The position numbers and the translations under genes were made by a program. Under the pieces are notes generated by a model, which worked only from the letters and a program-made list of their open reading frames with translations, searched no databases and was not told the origin of the DNA. Below are positions 36,545 to 48,700 of a DNA stretch of 64,000 bases, in pieces; the first letter of the stretch is position 1; each line of letters starts with the position of its first letter. This stretch comes from Fragum whitleyi (taxonomy: Eukaryota; Mollusca; Bivalvia; Cardiida; Cardiidae): contig OX411557.1 in the NCBI GenBank assembly GCA_948146395.1, forward strand, positions 37,612,077 through 37,676,076, in the 5' to 3' direction.

Positions 36545-37753
36545 AACCCAAATCTGCAGGTCGAAAAATCAATTCAATGATCGACAGTATGATGTTATAT
36601 TAAGGTGAAAAACTAAACATCTTTGCGAAGCATCACTGGTGCATTTTATGGTGAATTTTGTTAATTGAAATTAATACGACTACCTTCAAATAGAAAATGA
36701 AAAATAAAAGGAATGCTTAATTTTTTACCTAAATTTCTTAGCGCCTGTCTCCAGTAAATTTTTGACACTACAAATATTTTTATTAAATCCGAAAACTTCC
36801 GTATCATGTTGATTTTTTTTTAACACGTTTATGTCCGTTTTTGGAAGGAGAAAATATTACTACAAACATCCAACACGTTTCCAAATAAAATGCTTAACAT
36901 TTTCTCCAAAAAAATGCCTAACTTGTACCGGTACATCAAATATTGAGGTAAAAAAAATCTGCTAATGACCCCCAATTAAAATTATTTTATTGCCGGCCAG
37001 ACATTCAAAGTCATTAATAAATTATCTTTGTTTGAATGCAAAACGGCGTGAAAAACTATTTCGGGAAACGTAACATAAAACACATTGGTTAATTAGGTCG
37101 ATAATTGTAGACTCAGATAACATAGTTTTACCATCATAATCATTGTTGCAGATACTTAAAAAGTGCTTCATATTCTCTCTTTTTTAACACGGAAGTTGTT
37201 AAACGCAAAAATAAAGATACAACTATCATTGAACAATCGATAGGTGAACCAAAAGACGGTAGATAATTAGAAATCAAATACTGTATTCTGATTGGTTGAA
37301 AAACTCCCGTACGGCTAGCCTATCCAGTGAGGACAGGCTAGCCGTACGGGTCCGTACGTTTAGCCTACAAGACTAGCCGTACGGACCCGTACGGCTAGCC
37401 ACTTCCATAAAAAAAATCACCCATATTATCGACTAAAAAACAAATTAAAACCAGCAGTCAAAGTTTAGTTTGATTTTTGAAATTTTAAGCTATTTGTGTG
37501 AAATAGTTTGTTTGCTGCTTAGCTTATCTTTAAAGCTTTATTATAAGTTTTGATAGTCCGCAAACCAGGGCCCCGTGTAGAAATGTGCATTTTCTCTACT
37601 TGTTCCCGGCCAGGTAAAACATGTTGGTTTCTTTTTACTTGTCCAGATAAAATCATGTTTTACTTATGCAGATCAACATAGACTTTTCCTTAAAAAAGGG
37701 AATAGTTAAATATGAAAAATTATTGTTTAAAATGAAGAAAATACTGGAACCAA

Positions 37754-37958
37754 CAGGGAAAATGATTGGCAGGGGCCCAGTCGCCCATTCTGCGCTGGAC
37801 CTCTTGACTTGTTTGGCAGGGGCCCAGTCGCCTAATTTGTGCTGGACCCCTGACTTGGTGATACCTTGATTTTTGGAGAAAATGCCCACATCATCAATAT
37901 TAAATATTCTATTTTTGTCACCTGGGCCCCTTAGTCATAATTGTTAGTCTTTTTCCCT
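37754..37958 (+). mobile_element. GGGAAAAAGACTA MITE, second copy
   Basis: CAGGGAAAATGATTGGCAGG, GGGGCCCAGTCGCC (twice, 37772 and 37819), TTTTTGGAGAAAATGCCCAC and TTGTTAGTCTTTTTCCCT. Confidence 0.6.
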
Positions 37959-38454
37959 AGCCCAGCGTATCTTTTCACTGAAAACAATAATAACATCAAT
38001 TAAGGAAATAATTTTTAGGGTTCTCCTTTTCAATGTATATTTCTTTGCTTGCTGGAACATCTTATAAAATTTTCATATAATAAAAATTCAAACAAAACTG
38101 TTTTTGAGTTGAAAGGGGATTTATATGGTGGTTTTTATTGCTAAAAATTATAAATATTCACCTTTTATAATGGCAAATAAAACAAACAAACAAAAAAAGG
38201 ATCCATTGCATTTAAATGATTCAATAAAAAGTTAAAGAAATGGAAATTTTTAACTAGTATTATTTACATTGAGGGGCTTATGTCCTAGGGGGCTTTTATC
38301 CTAGGGGGCTTTTGTCCCAAGGGGCTTTTGTCCAGGGGGCTTTTGTCCTAGGGGGCTTTTGTCCCAGGGGGCTTTTGTCCTACACCCGGGAATTCCACAC
38401 CCCTGCACAAACAGAAATAAAAAAGAGGGTTTTTTTCTGGGTTTTAAATCAATG

Positions 38455-38620
38455 TATTTCAATATTAATAGCACAAATCATATATTGATTTTCATTGGAA
38501 TCTTCTTGTCAAGACTATTTCAATGCGTACTCACAACATTAGCCCATACAACATAGGGTTTCATTTAGAAATGAATATTTTAGACTGACTTTTGCCCCTT
38601 CTTTCTGTACCTCTAACAAA
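38455..38620. mobile_element. Foldback MITE, same family
   Basis: TATTTCAATATTAATAGCAC, GTCAAGACTATTTCAATGCG, ACAACATAGGGTTTCATTT and TCTGTACCTCTAAC. Shares its left part with 26514-26640. Confidence 0.5.
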
Positions 38621-38667
38621 CAATTTATTCTTTGTCTTTACAATAGTTTTTGAAAAAAAAGGCACTT

Positions 38668-39056
38668 CAGGGGTCAACACTAACACCAGTCCTCAGGCCC
38701 GACCCTGTGGATTTTATGGAGGACTGGTAGATGTAACCATGCTGCAGGTCCTTCAGGCCTGTAGTTAATGGCAGTACTTAGTATTTCAAATCCATTATGT
38801 TTTGAAAAAAAATGCCTTTACAATTCTCAAATTTGCATTTCAAAATGGAAAACATTGTAGAAAAAAAGAACAAATTGCTTGTCATAAGCAATTTCTTCTT
38901 TTCCAACAATGTTTTCTAGCAATTTATCCCCTAAATTGCTAATAAATTAAACATGTTCATCATGCAGGTCCTATTTTTATCACAAAGAACCTGTGATACT
39001 TTTTGACTAACAGGTCCTTCAGGCCAGTGGCATAAAGTTGTTAGTGTGAAACCCTG
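38668..39056. mobile_element. CAGGG MITE, copy with 5-bp duplication CACTT
   Basis: Inverted ends CAGGGGTCAACACTAAC / GTTAGTGTGAAACCCTG, flanked by CACTT (38663-38667, 39057-39061). Contains GGTCCTTCAGGCC motifs near both ends and a central GAACAAATTGCTT/AAGCAATTTCTTC hairpin. Confidence 0.75.
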
Positions 39057-39208
39057 CACTTGCTGGTTCTGTGAGTTTCTGCCTTTTAGAAGTCAGGATG
39101 GAACCTATACAGTTGAACTGTTCCTTAATTTTATGTCCCTCAATAATTTTTACAAAAGTAGTTTGAAAAAAGAAGAAATTGCATTTAACAATCCATTTTC
39201 CTTTTCCC

Positions 39209-39361
39209 AGGGAAAATGACTAACAATTTTAACTTAGGTGCCCAGACTTCAAAAATTCAATATTCAACATTAGAGGCATAGGGATTTTACCCAAAAATCT
39301 AGGGGCCCAGCCTAAAATCTAGGGGCCATGGGCGACTGAGCCCCTGCTAGTCTTTTTCCCT
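39209..39361 (-). mobile_element. GGGAAAAAGACTA MITE, reverse copy
   Basis: AGGGAAAATGACTAACAATT to CTGCTAGTCTTTTTCCCT with GGGCCATGGGCGACTGAGCC on the right side. Confidence 0.6.
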
Positions 39362-39544
39362 GTTTTCCCCACAATATTTTTTAACACTGAATATTGATGT
39401 TTTCTTTTCAAATGACACTCACTTCAATGGTCTTCTGCAAAATCTTTCAATTTGTACTAGTAGTCTAAAATATGGAAATAACTGGAAAAGATAATTGCTT
39501 GAACAAACTTTTGCAGAGCTGCAGAAAGAGGGGTATTTTTAATT

Positions 39545-39697
39545 ATAGATCAAATATTTCCATAATAACAGACTGCAGTACATATCCTATGTTGCTGGTC
39601 TTGTTGAGATGATTCAAATGGGTACCCACAACATGGGTTTCATTGTAAATAAAGAAATCAGACTTGCTTTACGCCCTCTTATATGAACCTCTACTTT
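39545..39697. mobile_element. Foldback MITE ending just before the SLC16-like exon 1 acceptor
   Basis: TCCTATGTTGCTGGTCTTGT, GATGATTCAAATGGGTACCC, ACATGGGTTTCATT and a right end TATATGAACCTCTAC at ~39697, 18 bp from the AG at 39714-39715. Confidence 0.55.
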
Positions 39698-39715
39698 ATT
39701 GTATAAAACTTTCAG

Positions 39716-42700
39716 GCAAGGCTAAATGATTGAAGCACAGCTTTCTCTGATTGGCAAACCAACGATGGAGGATGACGTTGATGGGGGTCGTTGGTTGATT
39801 GTGCTGGGGTCGTTCATCGTGCAGTTCATTGTGTGCGGGATCACCTACAGTCTGGGGATCTTTCAGATCATTTTCCAGGATGTCTTTTCCAAAGATCATT
39901 TTGATACATCCTGGGCTGGGTCAATACTGATCTATGTTACAGCTCTGTCAAGTGAGTATATCTGAAAACTAATACAGGGGTGTGGAAATATCGATTTTCT
40001 CCACTTGTCCGAAGACAAGTAAAAGTTGGTTTCTCACTTGTCCTGGATCAAAATGAACTTGTTAGCCAAAAGTAGAACAGTAAATATTGAGAAAAAATTG
40101 TATTTATTGAAGAAAATGCTGTAACTCGGCTCATCATGAAATAGTTGTAACTGCCTATTATGTTTATAGGCAGTTACAACTGTTTCATGCTGAGCTATGG
40201 AGTTGGTAGAAAAATCTACAGGACGTGTCTTTGGGTCATGAGTTTTAACTAAACTGTCATATTCTTTTCTTCAAAGGAATGATACTGGGAGTGCTGTATA
40301 TTTTTCTAAGAAACGATTGTACAATCTATCATTAGTTGATTTACTCTTTCCAACTAAAAAAACGATTATTGATTGTGATTTTAAACTGACTGCACAACAC
40401 TAGTTATGGCTTTTGATGACAACAATTGAGTAACAAATCTCATTATTCATTACTCAGTTATAAATGTGTAAAAGGGCAGCCATATATAGGGGTGACTATT
40501 GAGTTCAAAATTAGTATCACGATAGTATTGCGATAGTAAAGTTGCTATTGGAATAGTATTGCGATAGTCAGAAAACTATTGCAATACTATTACAATAGTT
40601 GTTTCTACAGAAAAAATAGATAAAAATCAATGTTAAAGCATCCACCTTTTATTAGACAGTAACTTTATATTGGTCTTGTAAGATACTGTTTACCTTGTCA
40701 ATAGCCAGTAAATGATCAAATCAGTTAACTACAGATACTCCCTTAAAAAGAATTGGATTTCACCTCATTCTCTGATAAAAACATGCAAAAAGGCAGCATT
40801 ATTACTACATTTAGTTCTACTTTCATTTTCAAAAAAAACTATTGTAAACTATCGATAGTCAGAGGAACTATTGCAATATCTATTGACTTGAAAAAATGCT
40901 ATCGACTTATTGCTATTGCAAGGCGAACTATCACAATACAGCGATAGTTCGACCTATTGTTACACCCCTAGCCATATAATGTTTCAAAAGATTACTGTCA
41001 CTTTTTTTAGTCTGGTAAACTTCTTATTTCCTGATAACATCTTTTTACTTGAGAAAAACAATTCTAAACCAACACTGGGAATGGACCTACACTTAGCCAT
41101 TGGTGGTTACTGACCGCGGATGGTTGAGTGTAGGTCTATTTCAGACATGCTAAAGGATACAACACACACTATGATTTGAAACCGATTGCTCAACACTATA
41201 AATGGGCAATTAGTTAGCATTTTGGAACTCATAGTAACTTAATTTTGGCTTGACTAACAACAAAATTCACATTCCATTCAGAGGAATTTAGTTAGATTTT
41301 AAAATTAATGAATATTCTAGAATCAGAAAATGTACCTAGAATAAAAAAATGTCTTTGACCCTGGTTGGCTTTTATTAGCTCACCTTAATGACAATTTACT
41401 TGTTTACACTCTAGAGGCCCAGTCTTCGTGAAACTTGGTCAGAATGTTTGTTAGGGCCCAAGGATGAACCCTATAAAAATGGGAAGGATCCATGCCATAT
41501 CACCAAAAAAGGGACCTTAATGACGATATTCTTGTTACACTCTAGAGACTCTAAAAGTACAATTACGACTGTTGCTGGAAAATTTGATAATTCTTGATTT
41601 AGACAAGGATACGAAGGAGAGCGATATAGGCCCATCATGATCCTCTTGTATTCTATTCAGTCTGACCTGAAAGTCAATGCCTATAAATGATATGGAGATG
41701 ATTCAATTGAGTCCCCATCAGGGATTAACACTAACACCAGTCCTGGGGCCAGAGACCTGTGGATTTTAGGGAGGACTGGTAGATGTTACCATGATGCAGG
41801 CCCTTCAGGCCTATAGTAAATGGCAGGACTTGTTCTTCTAAGTTGGACTAGTTTTGAAAATAATTGTGTTTCCAATACTAAAATTTACCTTACCAAATGG
41901 AAAACATTGTAGAAAAAGAAGAAATTGTGTGTCCAAATCAATTTCTCCTTTTCCAACAACGTTTTCCATGTAATTTATCCCTTAAATTGCTAAAAGTGAA
42001 ACATGTTTTTCATGCAGGACCTGTTGTTATCAGAGAGGACCTGTAATTTTTAGGGCTAACAGGTCTTTCAGGCTGGTGGCAGAATGTGGTTAATGTGGAA
42101 CCCTGCCCATTCAATAGGGTTTAAAATAGAAATAAAGATTTGAGACTAGCATTACCTACTTTTTGCCCTTACCTCTATGTCCAAGTATTTTGATATTAGC
42201 ATAATGCATGCTTTAAAGAGTCATTGAATTTTAATCTGCAGTATTTCACAATTTTGCTAAAAATGTTGATTCTTGTTAATGAAGATGCTTTCTATACTAA
42301 GTTATAATAATCTTTGTTTACAATGTTTTAAGGTGTGCTATTCCGCTGCTTGATGAGTAAGCTGGGATGTCGTCTCTGTGTGATGTTGGGCGGGGCCATT
42401 TCTGCAGGGGGTCTGGCCCTGTCTGTGTTTGTGACAGAAATGTATCAACTCTATCTAACATATGGACTCATGACAGGTAACATAAACTTTGGTCATATTT
42501 TGAATAAATTTTAAAAGACATGTTGGTAATCAAAATATGTTTGTACTGATTTGTTTTAACATGATTTTGACAAAAGCTTAGTGCTTTTCTTTGATGGACT
42601 CAGTGTATGATAGTTTTAACTGCCTATATGTTTATAGACAGTTTTTCACTAAACTATCAATTTATGATGTTTTCATGTCCTTGATTAAGTCAGTGGCTTA

Positions 42701-45700
42701 AACCCTTGAACCCACTACTACCCTATGTAACACACATATGTACTACTCAACTTTTAATAAGATCCAAAGTAAACTCATATTTATGTTCCTTGAGAAATAT
42801 CATTCTAACTAAAATTGTATGATTCTTATTCTTGTACAGAATTCCGGGGGCTTGTGTCTAACCCTTAAACCAGGGTTTTGACCCCCCAACAAATCTGAAA
42901 ATCTGCATTGACCCTTAGAAATTACTCTCAAGGGGGTCATTTAGACCCCCTTGAGAGAAAGCTCTAAAGGTCAAAAAGGGGGTTTTATCAGTCAAATTTT
43001 CAATGATGTATCTTGTATACTATTAGAAATTCTACTTATTAATTTTTCCGCTTTATATTATTACAATAAAAGGTCAATTCACTCTGAAACCTGTAAAATC
43101 CTTAACACACTTAGACTTTTCTGTTGTTTTGACCCCTTTAGAATGAATTTTGATCTCCAGAAAATCATGGTTTAGGGGTTGCTGACTTCTCTATTTCAAA
43201 CACTAGCATGCACCCTGAATATCATCATGGTTTAGGGGTTGCTGACTCCTCTATTTCAAACACTAGCATGCACCCTGAATATCATCAAATTCTTAACAAA
43301 AGCATCTCCGGTGCATGCCAACACTCAGCTGCAGGTGCTTGATAATACGAAATACCAGTGTAAACAAGGGACATAATTTTCACGAAAATGCTTTCAGAAT
43401 TATGCCTCTTGATTTTCTGAATAGCAGTTTGGTGATGAATACACTTACCAAGTTTCAAAAAGATATACTCAAATTGAAACCTTGGCCCGAGGTTATGAAA
43501 CTTTTCTCAGGCTCAGGCTCAATTTTCTCAAATTCCAAATTAAAATAACTGTCTGAAAATAACAGATGATATTAATAAGTTGTTATTTATAACAACTTAT
43601 TAATATCATCCTTTATGTTTATACATTTAAATGAGTAATCGAACAGAACTACAGCTTTAATCTTAAACTGAAATTTGAGAAAATTGAGCCTGAGCCGAGA
43701 AAAGTTTTATAACCTCTGGCTCTGGTCACTTAAAACCATGTTAACCCTATGGCCTCTTGATCACTTGTCTACCTAATTTCCACTTCGGCTTGATGCAAGG
43801 GCTGTCAAATAAGAAAACCCTACTGAAAATAAGAAATGAAATAAATTTGTTGATTCAAGTGCACATAATTTCTTCTATTCATTTTTGGTTAGCCAACATA
43901 GATCAGTGCAAAACAGTTGTAACTGCTTATGAAATAATGTATGCAGTTACAACTGTTTCTTGTTTAGGAATCTGTATGTCATATTAACATTCAAATTTGG
44001 TGAGTAACTTTTTAAAAAAATATTTGAAATAGGCCTACTTCTATTGTACTTGTCAATATAAGTATACCCATCTTAGATTAGAAAAAAACAAACTGTTTAT
44101 ATAATTTAAGTTTTTTAGATAACAATACATATAGTTTAGTTATTTCAGATAACAGCTTTGTACATGATATGCTTAATATCATAGCCATGTAATTGGCTAA
44201 AATAGATTTCATGAATATCCTTCTGAAAGAAGATTGTATCCTTCAAACAAAAAATGCAGCGATGCCCATAGCCCATCAATGTTATTGTGTGGCCAGCCAG
44301 ATCTTCATAGCACAGTTTGAATGGCTTTATGCTCCCTATTCTGGGGTTATTGGTTTGAAGCCGGGCTTGACCAACTTTTACGCAATATCGTTTTGACTTT
44401 GCAGGGTTCAACACTAAGGGGAGTCCAAGACTTTTTTTCCCAGGCAGGACTCCTTTGTTTTGCAAGATATGAGTCCAATGGTCTCCTTGACCTTATCCGT
44501 CTATCAAAATTTCAAATTTGTTCAAATGCATGCATTTATGAATAATTTCAAAAGAAAACATTCTTATAGGCCTAATTCGTGAGCAACTATTGGGAAAAGA
44601 AGAAATTGTTTGTAACAAGCAATTTCTTCTTTTACAAACAAGTTCTTTACCAGTACAAAATTCGGACTCCTTACTCCAAGCTTGGACTTCTTGATTTCAT
44701 AATTTTGGAGTCCGATGGACTCCTTGCTCTCAGAAGTTAGTGTCAAACCCTGCTTTGATATGGGTAATTTTTCTTGCATCAATAGACTTATGATAAGTAG
44801 AAGGCATTGTTGTAAGGCAACTTTTTGGAGGACCTCAGTTTAATCCTTTTCATGTTAGCAAAAAAGCATTAATATCAAAGCATTTGATGCACTTGTTAGT
44901 ATGTCAGTATTTCTTTTGAAAATATAATATGAGTCTGTGCATAACAATTCCAACAATTTGACATGTACGTAAAGGAACAAAATAAACCAGCCTAGAAAGC
45001 CAAATGGTTTGTTAAAAAGATTACCTGACTGTCTAAAGATTCTTTAAGACTTCTTTATATACAAAGTGCAAAGTGAAGACTCTGGTCAGACTGTGCAGAT
45101 GCACAGACTGGCCAGAGTCTTTGCTGGGCCCACATATGGAATTGTGAAGACTAAGATCAGAATGTTAATATGTGCAGACTCACAGTGTGATCATTGTCTG
45201 TATTCCTTGCCTAAGTAGAAATATTCTTGGTTCAGCATGGCAAGGGTTAATGGTATATATATAAAAAAAACTTTAAAAGCTTGCTAGGCCCCTGGCTAAA
45301 ACTCACTGTAAGAAGGTCAATCCCTTTACTGACCTCATCAGGTTGACAATCTAACATGGGGAATGGTGAAATGTCGATTTATCAGGTCAATGAGGTCTCT
45401 ACAATAATTAATGCTTGTCATGCTGATCCCGGAGTAGTCCTGCTTTGGCAGGAGCTATAGACAAACACCAGCCTGCACATATGTGCAGTCTGATATTAGT
45501 CTACACCACCTGTTTCTCAGTTTCAAACCAGAATTGTCATGAGACTTAGTTTTTCAAATCAAAATTGACCTACAGTTGGTATTTTCAGTGCTTTTTGCCC
45601 TTTGATTTTGATGGAAATTTTTAGCCAAAGTTTATTCAGCATGACAAGGGTTTAGAGTGACATTCAGCAGTTGATATTATAAAAAAAAAGTTTATAAGCT

Positions 45701-48700
45701 GGCTTGGTAAATGAGGACCCCAGCTGATCAAATCTAAAGTAAAATGTCCAGGCTCCCTACTGAACTATTTAGATTGACAATCTAACTTAGGGAATGGTGC
45801 AATTTTGATTTATCAGGTCAATGAGGTCACTAGAATAATTAAGAGCAATAACTCAGCAGTTGATATAATAATAAAATTTATAAGCTGGCTTTGTAAATGA
45901 GGCCCCTAGCTCAAATCTTGAGTACAATGGCCAGTCTCTCTTCTGAACTAATCAGGTTGACAATCTAACTAAGGGAATGGTGAAGTGTTGATTTATCAGG
46001 TCAATGAGATCACTAGAATAATTAAGAGTGATAACTCAGCAGTTGATATTCTAAAAAAAAGTTTATAAACTGGCTTATTTATCGATCCCAAAGCTCAAAT
46101 CTCAAAATGGACAGTCTCTCTTCTGAACTAATCAGGTTGACAATCTAACTTAGGGAATGGTCATTAGAATAATTAAGAGTGATAACTCAGCAGTTATCTT
46201 TCTATTGTCATAGTTAAATGGAAGAGAGCATGACTGTTTTAAGTGTTTATACAATGGTATATGGCATAGATTCTTACAACTGCTTTGCATTTTCATATTA
46301 TGTTATCTTTCTTATCATATCAAGTCCAAGATTAATACCTTTATTCAAAATGAAATATTTCATTAACCCATGTCATGCTGAACCCCGACTATTCCTGCTT
46401 TGGCAGGGGGTATAAACAAAGACCTGCCTGCACTTGAGTGCCATCTGATCTTATTCAATGCGTTCTTATTTTCTTTTTTAAAACAAGGCATTTTTTTAAA
46501 AAAAAGAGTTTTTCAAAATAAATACTGACTCACAAATAGGCAGCCAGTGCTTCTTTACTTTGATTCCAAATGCAATTTTGACAAGGTGTTTATTCAGCAT
46601 GACAAGGGTTAGCTCTTTGGTTAAGCCAGGCAATAGATCAGATTGTAGTTCATCAAACTCCCAAACTTCAGTCATCGTGTGATGTCACTGGTTTGATCCT
46701 TTCTGACATATGTCTCCCACTAATGGGTGGATAATTGATTGTAAACCTAAAGCCTAGTGTACATTTGGCAGCCGGTTTAGCGCTCATAACCCTAATATGG
46801 AGCAGTGTCTGTGCCACAACATATGGTGTCACACAGTTTTATTGGTGACATAGACCCTTGCATTTTTGTATAAAAAATAGTTATTCAAGTTTTTTAAAAT
46901 CGCAAGATCCTCAAAGACTAAAGCATGTAGACTTATGTAGAGGCACATCCAGTGTGTCACACGTACATGGCATGGCCACTGTGTGATGTTTTGCCTATAA
47001 GTCTTAAATGGATCATCCTACAATCCCTGTGCAGGTACTGTACAATGATTGTACCACAGCTGCATGGTTTATAGTGAAAAGGTAGACAAATAGCATGGTC
47101 TCCGTGCTGGGATCACATGATTACCTTGCGAACACAACACAGGCACCTAAATGATTCTTGTGACAGATTTATGAAAACCAATGTGGACACCGCATGATTT
47201 GTGACCTAGGGTGTAAAAAATAAAATCGCATGATGTCAAATTATCATGTAAGAAATCGCAGGCTGCAATATGATACAGTGACCATAGCAAATGTTAACTA
47301 GGCTTTAGTGGGATAGCAGCTGGAGGCTAGAAAAGTTGGAATGGCAGTACTTGTGTGAGAAAAAACATCAATTAACCCATTATGATGCACTTTAGCCACT
47401 GCAATACTGTAAACGGGGTAATTTTGGCGATGGTTTTATTTTGGCTATATTGGCGGTCAAGCTAAAATGCGCCAAAATTAATCCACCGCCAATATTTGTC
47501 ATTGATATGTGTTAAATGAGAAATTTCTTTATAATGATGGATATGAAATCTATACATTTTAGTCAATTTTAATTAAATTTATATCAAAGATATGCAGACC
47601 ATACTTATTCAACTTGGAATAAGAAAAACTGCTGACAACGTTGACATTTCCACGGGTCAGCGCAATACGATTGTAAGTGCCTATAAATTATAGGCACTTA
47701 CAAAAGTATTGCACTGACCTGTCAAAATGTCAAGATTCCAGAACCAAGTTGGTTGATACATTGTAACAAAATCACTGAGAAAAAGTGTGAAAAACTTATA
47801 CACGCATTATAATAATAACAAAAGGTGTGAATACAAACTAGTGTTAAGTATGTAGAAAGTTGACATTACTCTAGAAATCGCCTGTCTTTTACTTACGTTG
47901 TTTTGAACGACGAAAAATTGAAATATAGGTAAAGCGTTTAATTTTGGCGCTAAAGAAAGATGCGCCAAAATAAATCAACGCCAATAAATCACAATTGAAA
48001 AAGGGCCAAATGTGGACACCGCCAATATAAAGCCGTTTACAGTATCACTTACAAATTGTATTCAAATGAGAGCAGGGTTAAACACAATTTTAAAAACAAA
48101 ACAGAGAAATATAAAGTCTTTGTTACTACCGTAGTACAGTCATGTGATATAAAATCATACTATGTCTCGGTGTTTACAAAATATTGTTACCTTGGGAAAA
48201 AGACTCACAGGGGCATAGTCCCCCATGGTCCCTAGATTTTAGTTTTAACATATTGTATTCAGAAAATTTTACAGACTGTATAATATACAACATATTAGGT
48301 GAAAAGGATTGGAACAAAAGCTTGGGAAACTTAGTTCCTCTCCCAACAAGAGTCAACATAATTAAAAGGTTCAAAATTTAATAACAGAAAATACAGGAAG
48401 GTTGAAGGTTATTGGTAAATGCAGAGAAGGTCAATTAGATGATTTTCTTATTTTCCCTTTCCCTGCTGGAGTATATTACTGAAATATTTTACTTCTACGT
48501 ATAAATTTATGTACAGTATCAAACAACTTTTCATTATTTTGATTGGAGATGTTTTCTCCCCTAGATTTTTGGAAAAAATGCTCATACCCCTAATATTAAA
48601 TATTGAAGTTTCTCACTCTGGGCCCGTGTGTCAAAAATTGAGACTGGCCCCTTTTTAGCTCACCTGAGCACGAAGTGCTCAAGGTGAGCTATTGGGATCA

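Noticed and set aside
48230..48569. CCCTAGATTTT on both sides of a 318-bp insert as target duplication of a retroelement
   Set aside because: Related MITE copies (for example 7130-7160) already contain this word twice, so the repeat is native to the MITE.
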